DNA of 64,000 bases from Salinicoccus luteus DSM 17002 (GCF_000712035.1 NZ_JONV01000006.1:62001-126000), one strand, 5' to 3'. Positions 16,350 to 26,438 are shown, counted from the first letter of the stretch. Notes: generated by a model from the letters alone, not told the origin. Made by a program: numbers and translations.

Positions 16350-17075
16350 ATGATTAAAGTGGACCGGTTGGGCAAGAGATACGGGACACACGACGCAGTG
16401 AAGAACCTTGATTTCTCGGTGGGGGAAGGGGAATTGTTCGCCTTCATCGGACCGAACGGCTCGGGGAAGTCCACGACTATACAGATGATTACAGGGCTGC
16501 TCAAGGCCACATCAGGGTCGGTTGAGCTGTTCGGGGAGGAGATGGGGATGGACAGGGTCCACCTGAAAAAGCGGATCAGCTTCGTCCCTGACACGCCGGA
16601 CCTCATCGGCAAGCTCACCGGGAGGGAATACCTCAACTTCATCTCCAGTGCCTACCGGATGGATGAGACGGATTTCAGGGAAGAGCAGCAGAAGCTCGTG
16701 GACCTGTTCGATCTCGAGGGGAAGCTCGACACGCTGGTTGAGGAATATTCCCATGGCATGAGACAGAAGGTGGCGCTCATCGGTGCCCTGGTGCACCGCC
16801 CGGATATTCTGTTTCTCGATGAACCGACGGTGGGGCTCGATCCCAAAAGCAACAGGAACCTGAAAAATTATTTGCGGGATTACATCAAGCAGGGGAAGAC
16901 GGTCTTCCTGACCACGCACAACCTTGCGCTTGCTGAAGAGATCGCGACGGATATCCTGATCATATATAATGGAGAGAATCTGGCGCACGGCTCCCTGGGG
17001 GAGCTGAGGAGCCGCATTGAAGAACCGGATGCGACGCTTGAGGACATCTTCCTGAAATTGACCGGGGGAAGCTGA
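16350..17075 (+). CDS. ABC transporter ATP-binding protein
   Basis: 241-residue ATPase. Walker A is GPNGSGKST (about 34-42), the signature is YSHGMRQK, Walker B is ILFLDEP, and the switch histidine is in TTHN. It resembles the ATPases of ABC-2 exporters such as the B. subtilis EcsA/YthP group. The ribosome-binding site AGGGGA lies just before ATG 16350. The membrane partner begins two bases after its stop, so the two are co-translated. The transported substrate cannot be told from sequence. Confidence 0.9.
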   Translation: MIKVDRLGKRYGTHDAVKNLDFSVGEGELFAFIGPNGSGKSTTIQMITGLLKATSGSVELFGEEMGMDRVHLKKRISFVPDTPDLIGKLTGREYLNFISSAYRMDETDFREEQQKLVDLFDLEGKLDTLVEEYSHGMRQKVALIGALVHRPDILFLDEPTVGLDPKSNRNLKNYLRDYIKQGKTVFLTTHNLALAEEIATDILIIYNGENLAHGSLGELRSRIEEPDATLEDIFLKLTGGS

Positions 17076-17077
17076 TT

Positions 17078-18622
17078 ATGGTCCGCCTGATACTAAAGAC
17101 AGAGCTGCGGTCCCTCTTCAACTACTGGAAGTCGCTCGGGGAGACGAAGATGGTGCTCTACATCATTCTCGGACTCCTTCTGCTGCTTTTTCCACTGCCA
17201 ATGCTTGTTTCAGTGATATTTTCGCTGACCCTCTCCTTTAACGAAAGTGTGCTGGATGGCTATATACTGCTGCTCTCGATCACCAGTGCTGCCGTCCTGA
17301 CCCTGCTGTCGCTGCATTTCATCATCAAGGATATGATTCTGGACAGAAGTGTGCAGCTGTATCTGTCATTTCCCATATCAGCTGCTGAACTGTTTTTTGC
17401 CAAATTCATCAAGCATGTACTCATTTATGCCGCATCCATCCTCCTGCCTTTGGGGGCGGTGCTCGGCACCGCACTTTCCATGCGGTTCGGGCAATGGATG
17501 CTGCTGGCTGACAGCCTGGTCTATTTTTCCGTACTCAGTATCTTCATTGTATCCTTGGCATATGCGTTCATCTTTCTGACGGCCAATATTCTTCCCATCA
17601 GGAAGATCAGCGAAATACTTTCTTTTCTTGGGGCGATTTCCTTCATCCTGGTGTATCTTGTCCTGTTCCTCATCGGGGATGCCTTCACCGGCATGACGGC
17701 ACGCCTGTCCGATATGCCCGTTTCATTCAGCGGGTTTCTGTATGACTATGAAGTGCTCTCCGGCAGCCTCGCTGTCCTGTTACTCATTGCAGCTGCCGTG
17801 CTCGCCTTCAAGGCAGCCGAACTGATATCGGTACGTGCACTCTCCCGTGGGTGGGAAGCAGGCGGCCGGACGGTCAGAAAGCACAGGACAGCGGATGGCC
17901 GTGTGCGCCATCCCATCGGCTCACTCATGGAGAAGGACTTGAGGCTCACGACCCGGAACTTCAAGGAGATTGCCGCATTGCTGCCGTATTACCTGATGCC
18001 GCTGCTCTTCATCTACTTTTCCACATCGGTGGATGCCGGATCGGCGCCGGAGGCGATCGGGGCAAGCCAGCTTCTTGTTACGGCGATAGGGGGCACGCTC
18101 GTCATCTCCCTCTTCATCGGAGCGTACAATACTGCCCGGGATGCGGAGCATTTTGCGATGCTGAAGGCATTGCCGCTCTCCGGCAGGCATATTGCCGGGG
18201 CAAAGTATGGCTTCACCCTCCTCACGACAGTCCCCGTTGTAATGGCGGCCTTTGCTGTCGTCTGGCTTTTTTCATCCGCAGGCATCGGGGTCCTGCTCCA
18301 GCTGCTGGTCTTCATCACCCTTGTTTCGATGGCCGCTGTGCCTGTCGGCATGTACATCGGCAGTGCCAATCCGGTCGTCAGCAGCAAGAATCCGGTGAAA
18401 AGGCTGGATACTGCAAGCAATATCGTGATCACCGTCGCGATCTTCGCTGCCCTTGTGCTCACGGCCATCATCCTGGGCGTGCTCGGCGACGATGGTGCAT
18501 CACCCGTCCAGCTGCTTACAGCAGGGGGCGTACTGCTTGTGCTGGCACTCTCATCACTGTGGATGCTCAGGAAAGTCGGAGCACGCTATGATCAAGGATT
18601 CAAAATCACCTATAAGGACTGA
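17078..18622 (+). CDS. ABC-2-type transporter membrane protein
   Basis: 514-residue integral membrane protein with about 12 hydrophobic segments in two sets, separated by a charged linker near 265-300. It begins MVRLILKTELRSLF, typical of ABC-2 permeases whose N-terminal amphipathic region contacts the ATPase. It directly follows its ATPase by two bases. Similarity is closest to EcsB/YthQ-like permeases, where substrates are not well defined. A methyltransferase-type DNA repair gene follows at five bases, making a three-gene transcript likely. Confidence 0.85.
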   Translation: MVRLILKTELRSLFNYWKSLGETKMVLYIILGLLLLLFPLPMLVSVIFSLTLSFNESVLDGYILLLSITSAAVLTLLSLHFIIKDMILDRSVQLYLSFPISAAELFFAKFIKHVLIYAASILLPLGAVLGTALSMRFGQWMLLADSLVYFSVLSIFIVSLAYAFIFLTANILPIRKISEILSFLGAISFILVYLVLFLIGDAFTGMTARLSDMPVSFSGFLYDYEVLSGSLAVLLLIAAAVLAFKAAELISVRALSRGWEAGGRTVRKHRTADGRVRHPIGSLMEKDLRLTTRNFKEIAALLPYYLMPLLFIYFSTSVDAGSAPEAIGASQLLVTAIGGTLVISLFIGAYNTARDAEHFAMLKALPLSGRHIAGAKYGFTLLTTVPVVMAAFAVVWLFSSAGIGVLLQLLVFITLVSMAAVPVGMYIGSANPVVSSKNPVKRLDTASNIVITVAIFAALVLTAIILGVLGDDGASPVQLLTAGGVLLVLALSSLWMLRKVGARYDQGFKITYKD

Positions 18623-18627
18623 TTAAT

Positions 18628-19128
18628 ATGAAGGAAACCTATTTTATGGAGACGCCGATCGGCTGGCTCAAGATCGTTTCTGAAGCAGACACCATCATCG
18701 CACTGGATTATGCTGATGAAGCGGATGTTGTGGAAGGGGAGGATGGCCGCAATGATCTGGAGGGGGCTTCCGGAGTCATCCGCCAGTGCGTTCGGGAACT
18801 TGAGGAATACTTCGCCGGCAGCCGCACGACTTTCGAGGTGCCGGTCAGCTTCGGGCACAAAGGAACGGAATTCCAGCAGAAGGTATGGCGCAGACTCAGA
18901 GAGATTCCGTACGGGGAGACGCTCAGCTATAAGGCGCTCGCTGCCGACTGCGGCGGGCCGAACCACTCGCGTGCTGTGGCGAATGCGAATGGCAGGAATC
19001 CGATTTCCATCATCGTGCCCTGCCACCGGGTGATCGCTTCAGACGGCACGCTCGGCGGCTATACCGGCGGTGTAGGGAAGAAACGCCGGCTGCTTGAGCG
19101 CGAAGGGCTCGATATCCGGCCGAAATAA
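18628..19128 (+). CDS. ogt: Methylated-DNA-[protein]-cysteine S-methyltransferase
   Basis: 166-residue suicide DNA repair protein that removes O6-alkyl groups from guanine. The active-site PCHRVI places the acceptor at Cys132; the helix-turn-helix segment IPYGETLSYKALA, the arginine finger in NHSRAVANANGRNP, and the closing GGYTGG are intact. The N-terminal ribonuclease-like domain is short but normal. It follows the ABC permease by only five bases, so it is probably co-transcribed, without an evident functional link. Confidence 0.93.
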   Translation: MKETYFMETPIGWLKIVSEADTIIALDYADEADVVEGEDGRNDLEGASGVIRQCVRELEEYFAGSRTTFEVPVSFGHKGTEFQQKVWRRLREIPYGETLSYKALAADCGGPNHSRAVANANGRNPISIIVPCHRVIASDGTLGGYTGGVGKKRRLLEREGLDIRPK

Positions 19129-19144
19129 ATATACAGCTTGCTTA

Positions 19145-19172
19145 TTGCCTGAATATATTCTATATTTATAAG
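19145..19172 (+). promoter_or_regulatory. Promoter of the leuS T-box transcript
   Basis: TTGCCT (19145-19150) and TATAAG (19167-19172) with a 16-bp spacer lie just upstream of the leader. Confidence 0.5.
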
Positions 19173-19178
19173 TGTTGG

Positions 19179-19372
19179 AAATAGTAGTATGCGACTCCAT
19201 TCCAAGAGAGCTGGTGGGTGCTGTGAACCAGTAGTGGATCCATATGAACTCATCCGGACTGAACTGAATCCCATCGAACGAAGTTGCACTTAACAGTGAA
19301 TGCGGGTGGTACCGCGGTCGTATACATATATGATCGTCCCATGCTTATACAGGCATGGGATTATTTATATTC
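19179..19372 (+). promoter_or_regulatory. T-box leader (leucine) of leuS
   Basis: Stem I carries the AGAGAGCTGGTGG motif; the specifier loop reads GAA-CTC-A with a leucine CTC codon at 19249-19251. The T-box bulge GCGGGTGGTACCGCGG is at 19302-19317. The terminator TCCCATGC (19337-19344) with GCATGGGA (19353-19360) ends in a T-rich tract. Uncharged leucine tRNA should stabilise the antiterminator and turn leuS on. Confidence 0.94.
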
Positions 19373-19385
19373 AAGGAGGATTTTT

Positions 19386-21797
19386 ATGGCGTTCAATCAT
19401 ATGGACATCGAAAGAAAATGGCAATCCCACTGGGAAAATGAAAAGGTATTCAAGACGGAGGACGAACTCGGCAAGAAGAAATTCTATGCACTGGACATGT
19501 TCCCTTATCCTTCAGGTGCGGGGCTCCATGTCGGACACCCGGAAGGCTACACGGCCACGGATATCATCTCACGCATGAAGAGGATGCAGGGCTACAATGT
19601 ACTGCACCCGATGGGCTGGGATGCATTCGGTCTGCCGGCCGAGCAGTATGCCATCGATACCGGCAATGACATCAAAGCATTCAATGAAAAGAACATCGAC
19701 AATTTCCGCCGCCAGATCAAGGAGCTCGGATTCAGCTATGACTGGGACCGTGAAATCAATACGACCGACCCGGACTACTACAAGTGGACGCAGTGGATCT
19801 TCATCCAGCTGTACAATAAGGGCCTCGCATATATTGATGAAGTGCCGGTGAACTGGTGTGAAGCACTCGGTACGGTGCTGGCCAATGAGGAGGTCATCGA
19901 CGGGCTCTCCGAGCGTGGCGGACACCCGGTCGTCAGAAAACCAATGAAGCAGTGGATGCTCAGAATCACTGAATATGCGGACCGCCTGCTTGAGGATCTG
20001 GATGACCTCGACTGGCCCGAATCTCTGAAGGATATGCAGAGGAACTGGATCGGCAAGTCTGAAGGTGCGAACATCCGCTTTGAAATAGAAGGCACAGGGG
20101 AATCGTTCACGGCATTCACGACCCGTCCCGATACGATCCACGGTGCGACCTATGCGGTGCTGTCTCCGGAGCATGAACTGATTGATGTCATCACGACGGA
20201 TGACCACCGTTCTGAAATCAAAGCCTATCAGGAAAAGGCAGCCAGAAAGAGTGAGCTTGAGCGTACCGACCTGGCCAAGGAGAAGACGGGTGTATTCACA
20301 GGTGCCTATGCCGTCAATCCATTGTCGGGTGAAAAAATGCCGATATGGATAGCGGACTATGTCCTGGCTTCCTACGGTACAGGAGCAATCATGGCAGTGC
20401 CGGCACACGACGAGCGGGACTATGAATTTGCTCGGGAATACGACCTGCCGATCAAGGAAGTGGTTGCAGGCGGAGACATTTCAAAAGAGGCCTATACGGG
20501 TGACGGAGAGCATGTCAATTCCGGAGAACTGGATGGCCTCGGCAAGGAGGCGGCAATCGAGAAGTCGATCCGCATTCTGGAAGAGAAGGGCGCAGGGGAG
20601 CAGAAGACGACATACAAGCTGCGTGACTGGCTGTTCTCCCGCCAGCGCTACTGGGGAGAGCCGATTCCGGTCATCCACTGGGAAGATGGCACGATGAGTG
20701 CCGTGGAGGAATCGGAACTGCCGCTGATGCTGCCTGAAATGGATCAGATCAAGCCTTCCGGCACTGGCGAATCCCCACTCGCCAACAACGAGGACTGGAT
20801 AACGGTCGTCAGGGAGGATGGCGTGAAGGGCCGCAGGGAGACCAACACGATGCCGCAATGGGCAGGAAGCTGCTGGTATTATCTGAGGTTCATCGACCCG
20901 CACAATACGGAAGCCCTTGCCTCAAAAGAGAAGATTGAACACTGGATGCCGGTGGATCTCTACATTGGCGGAGCGGAACATGCGGTACTCCACCTGCTCT
21001 ATGCAAGATTCTGGCACAAGGTGCTCTATGATATCGGCGTGGTCCACACGAAGGAGCCTTTCCAGAAACTCTTCAACCAGGGCATGATTCTTGGGGAAGG
21101 CAATGAAAAGATGAGCAAGTCCAAAGGCAATGTCATCAATCCGGATGATATCGTCCGTTCCCATGGGGCAGATACGCTGCGCCTATATGAGATGTTCATG
21201 GGGCCGCTCGAGGCATCGGTCGCATGGAACGACAATGGACTTGATGGTGCGCGCCGTTTCCTCGACCGCGTATGGAGACTCCTCGTTGATGAGGAAGGAC
21301 AGTTGAGAGGAAATGTGGTTGCACGGGAGACGCCGGATCTTGATAAGGTATACCATGAAACCGTCAAAAAGGTGACTGAGGACTTCGAATCACTGAACTT
21401 CAATACGGCCATTTCCCAGCTTATGGTGTTCATCAATGAATGCTATAAGCAGGAGGAACTCGGCAGGGCCCATATCGAAGGATTCGTCAAACTCCTCGCC
21501 CCTGTGGCGCCCCATGTCGCAGAAGAACTGTGGGAGAAGCTGGGGCATGCGGACACGATCGCCTATGAAGCGTGGCCGCAGTTCGATGAATCCAAGCTGG
21601 TCGAGAATGAAATTGAAATCGTCATCCAGGTCAACGGCAAGGTGAAGGAAAAGATGAACGTGCCGACAGAAGCGACAAAGGAAGATCTTGAGCGCATTGC
21701 CATTGAATCCGACAGGGTTCAGGAAGCAATCCGGGAGAAGACGGTCAGGAAAGTCATCGTTGTACCGAATAAACTTGTAAATATCGTAGCAAACTAG
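19386..21797 (+). CDS. leuS: Leucyl-tRNA synthetase
   Basis: Class Ia synthetase of 803 residues. The HIGH-type motif [18 protein letters not shown] is near residue 40; the CP1 editing domain includes [12 protein letters not shown]; the KMSKS loop is [11 protein letters not shown]. The C-terminal domain [19 protein letters not shown] is typical. ATG 19386 follows AAGGAGG, placed after the T-box terminator; the frame is open further upstream through the leader, but that part is RNA switch. The gene ends at a 14-bp terminator. Confidence 0.97.
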   Translation: MAFNHMDIERKWQSHWENEKVFKTEDELGKKKFYALDMFPYPSGAGLHVGHPEGYTATDIISRMKRMQGYNVLHPMGWDAFGLPAEQYAIDTGNDIKAFNEKNIDNFRRQIKELGFSYDWDREINTTDPDYYKWTQWIFIQLYNKGLAYIDEVPVNWCEALGTVLANEEVIDGLSERGGHPVVRKPMKQWMLRITEYADRLLEDLDDLDWPESLKDMQRNWIGKSEGANIRFEIEGTGESFTAFTTRPDTIHGATYAVLSPEHELIDVITTDDHRSEIKAYQEKAARKSELERTDLAKEKTGVFTGAYAVNPLSGEKMPIWIADYVLASYGTGAIMAVPAHDERDYEFAREYDLPIKEVVAGGDISKEAYTGDGEHVNSGELDGLGKEAAIEKSIRILEEKGAGEQKTTYKLRDWLFSRQRYWGEPIPVIHWEDGTMSAVEESELPLMLPEMDQIKPSGTGESPLANNEDWITVVREDGVKGRRETNTMPQWAGSCWYYLRFIDPHNTEALASKEKIEHWMPVDLYIGGAEHAVLHLLYARFWHKVLYDIGVVHTKEPFQKLFNQGMILGEGNEKMSKSKGNVINPDDIVRSHGADTLRLYEMFMGPLEASVAWNDNGLDGARRFLDRVWRLLVDEEGQLRGNVVARETPDLDKVYHETVKKVTEDFESLNFNTAISQLMVFINECYKQEELGRAHIEGFVKLLAPVAPHVAEELWEKLGHADTIAYEAWPQFDESKLVENEIEIVIQVNGKVKEKMNVPTEATKEDLERIAIESDRVQEAIREKTVRKVIVVPNKLVNIVAN

Positions 21798-21850
21798 AAG
21801 AACACCTCCCGCGGGCCGGCCATCAGCCTGACGGGAGGTGTTCTTTGTCA
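21798..21850. terminator. Bidirectional terminator after leuS
   Basis: AAGAACACCTCCCG (21798-21811) pairs perfectly with CGGGAGGTGTTCTT (21832-21845) around a GC-rich 20-nt loop, between convergent leuS and the flavoprotein gene. Confidence 0.82.
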
Positions 21851-21854
21851 TATG

Positions 21855-23105
21855 CTACAGGGTGGTGCTGTGTCCTGCCACATAGCCGGTGACCAGGGCG
21901 CTCGTGATGTTGTAGCCGCCCGTGTACCCGTGGATATCAAGCACTTCCCCGGCAAAATAGAGGCCTGCCACCTTGCGGCTCTCCATCGTCTGAGGCGTGA
22001 TTTCTGCAAGTTTCACACCGCCGCCGGTGACGAACGCCTTTTCAATCGATTGGGTGCCGTCAACACGGAATTCGAAAGCTTTGAGGAACTGGACGATCTT
22101 TTCGATATTCTCCTTGGATACATGATGACCGCTTGTTGCACCGTCAATGTCGAGGAAGTCCAGCATGAAGAGGACGAGGCGTTCCTGAAGGAATGTCTTC
22201 ATCGTATTTTTCAGGGAACGGTCCCGGTTGGCGGCAATAATTTCCTCCATCATCGCCCTGAGGGCGCCTGCGCTTTTTTCCGGAAAGAAATCAAGGGACA
22301 TGAGGATGGTTCCGCTTTTCTGCTTCTGCTTTTCCTTATGGACGAATTGGCTGCAGCGTAGGGCTGCCGGACCGCTGATGCCAAAATGGGTGAAGATCAT
22401 GTCCATCTGGTGGGTCACCCTCGGTTTCCTGTTCTTCTTCAGGACGGAAAGGGCGACATCAGACAGGCTCAGGCCCTTGAGGCGGCCTTCCCTGATGAAG
22501 GGTTCGGGTGAAGTGATGGGCACTTCGGTCGGGAACAGCTCCGTAATCGTATGGCCGGCGGATTCGGCAAAACGGTGGCCGTCGCCTGTCGAGCCGGTCT
22601 GGGGGACACTCCGGCCGCCTGTGGTGATGATGATGCTGTCCGAATGGATTATGGTACCATCCGCCAGCTCTACGCCCATTGCGTGGCCTTCCTCGACCAG
22701 TACCTGCCTGACGATCGTCTCTGTCCTGATTTCAACACTGTTCTTCTCGAGTGCGTCCAGGAATACTTGGAGGATGTCCTGCGCCCGGTCCGTGATCGGA
22801 AACATTCGGCCATGGTCCTCCTCCTTGAGGGAGACGCCGCGGGACTCGACAAACCGGATGATGCTTTCATTGTCAAAAGTGCTGAAGGGACCGTAGAGGA
22901 ATTTGCCATTGCCCGGAATATGCCGGATGATCTCCTCATAGGGGAGCCTGTTGGTGACATTGCACCGGCCACCGCCTGAAATCAGCAGCTTCTTTCCAAG
23001 GGCTTTGTTCTTTTCTATGAGCAATACGCGATTGCCGTTCTCGGAGGCGGCATAGGCGGCCATGAGCCCGCTTACACCACCGCCGACTACTATCGTTTGA
23101 TACAT
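21855..23105 (-). CDS. HI0933/YtfP-type FAD-dependent oxidoreductase
   Basis: 416-residue flavoprotein of the HI0933-like family. The FAD Rossmann motif VVGGGVSGLMAAYAA is at the N-terminus, followed by GKKLLISGGGRCNVTN, a family signature, and a C-terminal GLYFAGEVLDIHGYTGGYN that closes over FAD. The B. subtilis counterpart is YtfP, of unknown reaction. The gene is convergent with leuS and divergent from the murJ gene. The start follows a GGAG-type site on the minus strand. Function beyond flavin binding is unknown. Confidence 0.87.
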   Translation of the reverse strand: MYQTIVVGGGVSGLMAAYAASENGNRVLLIEKNKALGKKLLISGGGRCNVTNRLPYEEIIRHIPGNGKFLYGPFSTFDNESIIRFVESRGVSLKEEDHGRMFPITDRAQDILQVFLDALEKNSVEIRTETIVRQVLVEEGHAMGVELADGTIIHSDSIIITTGGRSVPQTGSTGDGHRFAESAGHTITELFPTEVPITSPEPFIREGRLKGLSLSDVALSVLKKNRKPRVTHQMDMIFTHFGISGPAALRCSQFVHKEKQKQKSGTILMSLDFFPEKSAGALRAMMEEIIAANRDRSLKNTMKTFLQERLVLFMLDFLDIDGATSGHHVSKENIEKIVQFLKAFEFRVDGTQSIEKAFVTGGGVKLAEITPQTMESRKVAGLYFAGEVLDIHGYTGGYNITSALVTGYVAGHSTTL

Positions 23106-23184
23106 GGGCTGTTCTCCTTTTTGTTTAAAACTGGTATTCTTTCGATTATAATGGATATTATTCTTAAAGTAAGAGGGTTATAAA

Positions 23185-24819
23185 ATGTCTGATTCAAATA
23201 ATCTGGTGCGGGGCACATTCCTGTTGACCATGGCAACATTCATCACGAAGTTATTGGGAATGCTCTACCTCATTCCATTTTACAGCATAATGGGCGGGGA
23301 GGAAAACCTTGCCCTGTATGGATACGCCTATACACCGTACACCATCATGCTCTCGCTTGCGGCAGCGGGTGTGCCGGGGGCCGTATCCAAATATGTATCG
23401 AAGTACAATGCGCTTGGCGCGTACGCGACCAGCCAGAAGCTCTACCGTTCGAGTCTGCTCGTCATGCTGGGCTCCGGAGTCATCGCTTTTCTCATTCTCT
23501 TCATGGCTGCACCGTTCATCGCAGAACTGCAGATGCTGGCAGCCGGGGATGGCGCCCATCGCTGGTCCACTGAGGATGTCACACGCATCATTCGGGTCGT
23601 CAGTGTGGCCGTCATCGTCGTACCGTTCATGGCGACATGGCGCGGCATCTTCCAGGGATTCGAATCGTTCGGCCCGACCAGTGTCTCTGCAGTCATCGAA
23701 CAACTGATCAGGATCGCCTTTCTGCTTGGCGGCGCCTTTCTTGTCATCTATGTTCTGGGTGGTTCCGTGCAGACGGCAAATGAAATTGCAGTATTCGCTG
23801 CATTCGTCGGTGTGCTGGCCTCCATGGTGACGCTCTGGTATTTCTGGAGGAAAAGGAAGGTCCATATCGATCGCATGGTTGCGACCGATGACACCGACTA
23901 CGATTTTTCCTATCGTGAGATGTATTCGGAAATCATCCGCTATGGCATCCCATTCATCATCGTGAGCATCAGCATCCCGCTGACACTGTTCATCGATCAG
24001 CTGACCCATAACAACGGGCTTGCACTCGGCGGTGTGCCTGAGCAGTACCATGATGCGTGGTTCGGCATGCTGAACCTGACGACACACAAGCTGGTCATGA
24101 TCCCGACGGCCTTCGCTTCTGCATTCGCCATCACAATACTGCCATTCATCACAAAGAACTACCAGCGCGGCAAGATGGAGGATGTGCACGAGCAGATCAG
24201 GATGATGGTGCTCATGCTGCTCTTCTTCGTCATCCCGGCAGCAATCGGAATGATGATCCTATCGGCACCGCTCTATACGTCATTCTACAGCTATAATGAA
24301 ATGGGGATAAAGATCCTGCTCTTCTATGCACCGGTGAGCATCGCGATTTCACTGTTTACGATCACGTGCTCAATCGTGCAGGGCATCGATAAGCAGAACC
24401 TGACGCTGTATGTGGTTCTGATCATGCTGGCGATCAAGGCGGCCATCAACATTCCGCTCATCATGCAGTTCCAGACGGTCGGTGCCGTGATGGGGACGGG
24501 CATCGCACTCAGCGCCGGCGTCCTCATCAATTTTGTGATCATCCGGAAGTATGGTAAATTCCGCTTCAGGCCGCTCCTCAGGCCACTGGCTGAAATTGTG
24601 GTCTACAGCCTGGTCATGCTGCTGGTGGTGGAGCTCATCTATTATGCCTTCATTTTCAGTGTGGATGTATCGGAAAAATTGAACTCCGTCCTCATCATGG
24701 CAGTGGCTGTACCGATCGGTGGGCTGGTGTACATGCTGCTGTCGTTCAAGACCGGGCTGGCAGATGAAATACTCGGCAGCCGGGCGGACAAAATCAGGAA
24801 GAAATTGAAGGTGCTTTAG
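23185..24819 (+). CDS. murJ: MurJ/YtgP-type lipid II flippase
   Basis: 544-residue polytopic membrane protein of the MOP superfamily, with about 14 predicted helices. It begins DSNNLVRGTFLLTMATFITKLLG, the usual arginine-bearing first helix of SpoVB/YtgP-type flippases. B. subtilis YtgP and its S. aureus orthologue act as lipid II flippases in cell-wall synthesis; orthology here is inferred from length, sequence type and the neighbouring rsuA gene. It ends immediately before rsuA with no gap, so the two are coupled. Confidence 0.85.
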   Translation: MSDSNNLVRGTFLLTMATFITKLLGMLYLIPFYSIMGGEENLALYGYAYTPYTIMLSLAAAGVPGAVSKYVSKYNALGAYATSQKLYRSSLLVMLGSGVIAFLILFMAAPFIAELQMLAAGDGAHRWSTEDVTRIIRVVSVAVIVVPFMATWRGIFQGFESFGPTSVSAVIEQLIRIAFLLGGAFLVIYVLGGSVQTANEIAVFAAFVGVLASMVTLWYFWRKRKVHIDRMVATDDTDYDFSYREMYSEIIRYGIPFIIVSISIPLTLFIDQLTHNNGLALGGVPEQYHDAWFGMLNLTTHKLVMIPTAFASAFAITILPFITKNYQRGKMEDVHEQIRMMVLMLLFFVIPAAIGMMILSAPLYTSFYSYNEMGIKILLFYAPVSIAISLFTITCSIVQGIDKQNLTLYVVLIMLAIKAAINIPLIMQFQTVGAVMGTGIALSAGVLINFVIIRKYGKFRFRPLLRPLAEIVVYSLVMLLVVELIYYAFIFSVDVSEKLNSVLIMAVAVPIGGLVYMLLSFKTGLADEILGSRADKIRKKLKVL

Positions 24820-25512
24820 ATGAGACTGGACAAGTATTTGGCAAATGCCGGCATCGGCAGCCGCAGTGAAGTGAAGAATATGATAAAGAAGAAGCGGATC
24901 ACAGTGGAAGGTGAAATCGTCACAGATCCGAAATCCAGAGTCTCCCCAGACGATGGGGTACTGCTGGACGGCGGGCCTGTAGTACTGGAAGAAGAAATCT
25001 ACATCATGCTCAACAAGCCAACTGGTGTCATTTCATCGACTGAAAAAGGGCCGACGCCGACGGTGATCGACTTGATCGACCATCCACAGAAGGACCAGTT
25101 GTTCCCGGTTGGCAGACTGGATAAGGATACTACCGGCCTGCTGCTCATCACCAACGATGGGAAGCTCGCCCATGAGCTTTTGAGTCCCAGAAGCAAAATA
25201 GGCAAGACCTATGTCGCACAGCTCGAATCTGAGGTCACGGAGGATGACATTTCGCAGCTTGAGGCCGGCATTCCCCTGAAAGACTTCACAACGGCACCGG
25301 CAGCTGCGGAAAAATTGTCCTCCCACGCGGTGGAGCTGACGATTACAGAAGGCAAATTCCATCAGGTCAAAAGGATGTTCCATTATCTGGGGAATGAAGT
25401 CACTGCACTTCATCGCATCGGGTTCGGTGATCTGATGCTGGATGAACACCTCACAGCAGGGAGCCATCGAAGATTACGTGAAAATGAAATCAAGTTGATT
25501 AAAAAGGTTTAA
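24820..25512 (+). CDS. rsuA: RsuA-type 16S rRNA pseudouridine synthase
   Basis: 230 residues: an N-terminal S4 RNA-binding domain (1-60, starting MRLDKYLANAGIGSR) and a RsuA/RluB-type catalytic domain. GRLDKDTTGLLL places the catalytic aspartate at Asp101, and KTYVAQLE and FHQVKRMF are family motifs. The short size favours the small-subunit RsuA class (16S U516) over RluB. It starts at the base after the murJ stop. Its TAA stop forms part of a SigB-like -35 element for the next gene. Confidence 0.9.
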   Translation: MRLDKYLANAGIGSRSEVKNMIKKKRITVEGEIVTDPKSRVSPDDGVLLDGGPVVLEEEIYIMLNKPTGVISSTEKGPTPTVIDLIDHPQKDQLFPVGRLDKDTTGLLLITNDGKLAHELLSPRSKIGKTYVAQLESEVTEDDISQLEAGIPLKDFTTAPAAAEKLSSHAVELTITEGKFHQVKRMFHYLGNEVTALHRIGFGDLMLDEHLTAGSHRRLRENEIKLIKKV

Positions 25513-25531
25513 GGGTATTCTGATGGGGTAA
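25507..25531 (+). promoter_or_regulatory. SigB-like promoter for the YtxH-like repeat protein
   Basis: GTTTAA (25507-25512) and GGGTAA (25526-25531) are separated by 13 bp, an excellent match to the SigB consensus. The -35 overlaps the rsuA stop codon. Start of transcription would be near 25538, about 40 nt before the gene. Confidence 0.6.
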
Positions 25532-25578
25532 ATATGAATCAGATATCAAAACAAAATACTTAATAAGAGGTGTTGGAA

Positions 25579-26340
25579 ATGGCTAGAAAAACAGGAGGAC
25601 TACTGAAAGTCGCGGCAATGCTCGGGCTCGCAGTTGCTGCAAAGCAATTGTCCAAAAAAGAGAACCGCGATGTTGTGAAGAATGAATACAATAAAGTGAA
25701 GGAAGATCCTAAAAGCTATGCCCAGAATGTTCAGGAGAAGTTGTCCCAGCAGGCCGGGGAATATCAGGAAAAGGCCAAGAGTGAATATGACAGGGTGAAG
25801 CAGGATCCTAAGGGCTACGCGCAGAATGTCCAGGAGAAGGTCACCAAACAGGCAAGCGAATATCAGGAAAAAGTGACGAAGCAGGCCGGCGAATATCAGG
25901 AGAAGGCAAAATCTGAGTTCAGCAAGGCCAAGGAAGACCCGAAAGGCTATGCACAGAGTGCACAGGATAAGGTCAGATCCAGAATGGACAGGGACGAAGC
26001 CGACCAGGTGCCGAATGATGAAAATGATGAAAACAACCAGAATGACAAGATTTCACCGACTCAGGGAAAAAGCAGTGTAAGCGGTGATGATGAGCATTAT
26101 ACGAAACCTGACAGAATGGATGCTGAAGGCCAGCTCACTGCAGAACAGATGAACAATGAGTGGGTATCAGAAGGCGGCATTCATCCGGAGGAGCATTTGC
26201 AGGATGATGTCTCCTTCGGCGGTCTGAACAAAGACAATGCAACAGATGTAGATGTTGTGGACGACCAGGGAGAAAAGGACGACAATCATAATATCCATGT
26301 TGTTACAGATGATGATGAAGATTCAAACAAAAAGAAATAG
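25579..26340 (+). CDS. YtxH-like protein with internal amphipathic repeats
   Basis: 253 residues. A short hydrophobic N-terminus (KTGGLLKVAAMLGLAVAA) is followed by three imperfect units of roughly 33-44 residues, each with an E/D-P-K-x-YAQ core: KEDPKSYAQNVQEK, KQDPKGYAQNVQEK and KEDPKGYAQSAQDK. The linkers repeat QAGEYQEKAKSE. The C-terminal half is very acidic and low-complexity, ending DDDEDSNKKK. The helix-repeat pattern resembles LEA-like or apolipoprotein-like stress proteins. ATG 25579 has AAGAGGTG upstream; an in-frame GTG at 25570 overlaps that site. A SigB-like promoter precedes it, fitting a stress role. Function is not known. Confidence 0.75.
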   Translation: MARKTGGLLKVAAMLGLAVAAKQLSKKENRDVVKNEYNKVKEDPKSYAQNVQEKLSQQAGEYQEKAKSEYDRVKQDPKGYAQNVQEKVTKQASEYQEKVTKQAGEYQEKAKSEFSKAKEDPKGYAQSAQDKVRSRMDRDEADQVPNDENDENNQNDKISPTQGKSSVSGDDEHYTKPDRMDAEGQLTAEQMNNEWVSEGGIHPEEHLQDDVSFGGLNKDNATDVDVVDDQGEKDDNHNIHVVTDDDEDSNKKK

Positions 26341-26352
26341 TCTATAATAATG

Positions 26353-26390
26353 GAGAGCAGGCGCATTTATTGCCCTGTTCTCTTGTTTTT
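26353..26390 (+). terminator. Terminator after the YtxH-like gene
   Basis: GAGAGCAGG (26353-26361) pairs with CCTGTTCTC (26374-26382), one wobble, followed by TTGTTTTT. Confidence 0.75.
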
Positions 26391-26410
26391 ACATATTTTT
26401 TTCTTTATTA

Positions 26411-26438
26411 TTGACGAAAAGATTCTGTTACATATGAT
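26411..26438 (+). promoter_or_regulatory. Promoter of pepV
   Basis: TTGACG (26411-26416) and TATGAT (26433-26438) with a 16-bp spacer, about 15 bp before the pepV start. Confidence 0.6.

Noticed and set aside
16190-16642. A 5' extension of mnmL
   Set aside because: The open frame upstream overlaps the divergent ABC ATPase gene and lacks radical SAM similarity; the start at 16189 has a good ribosome-binding site.
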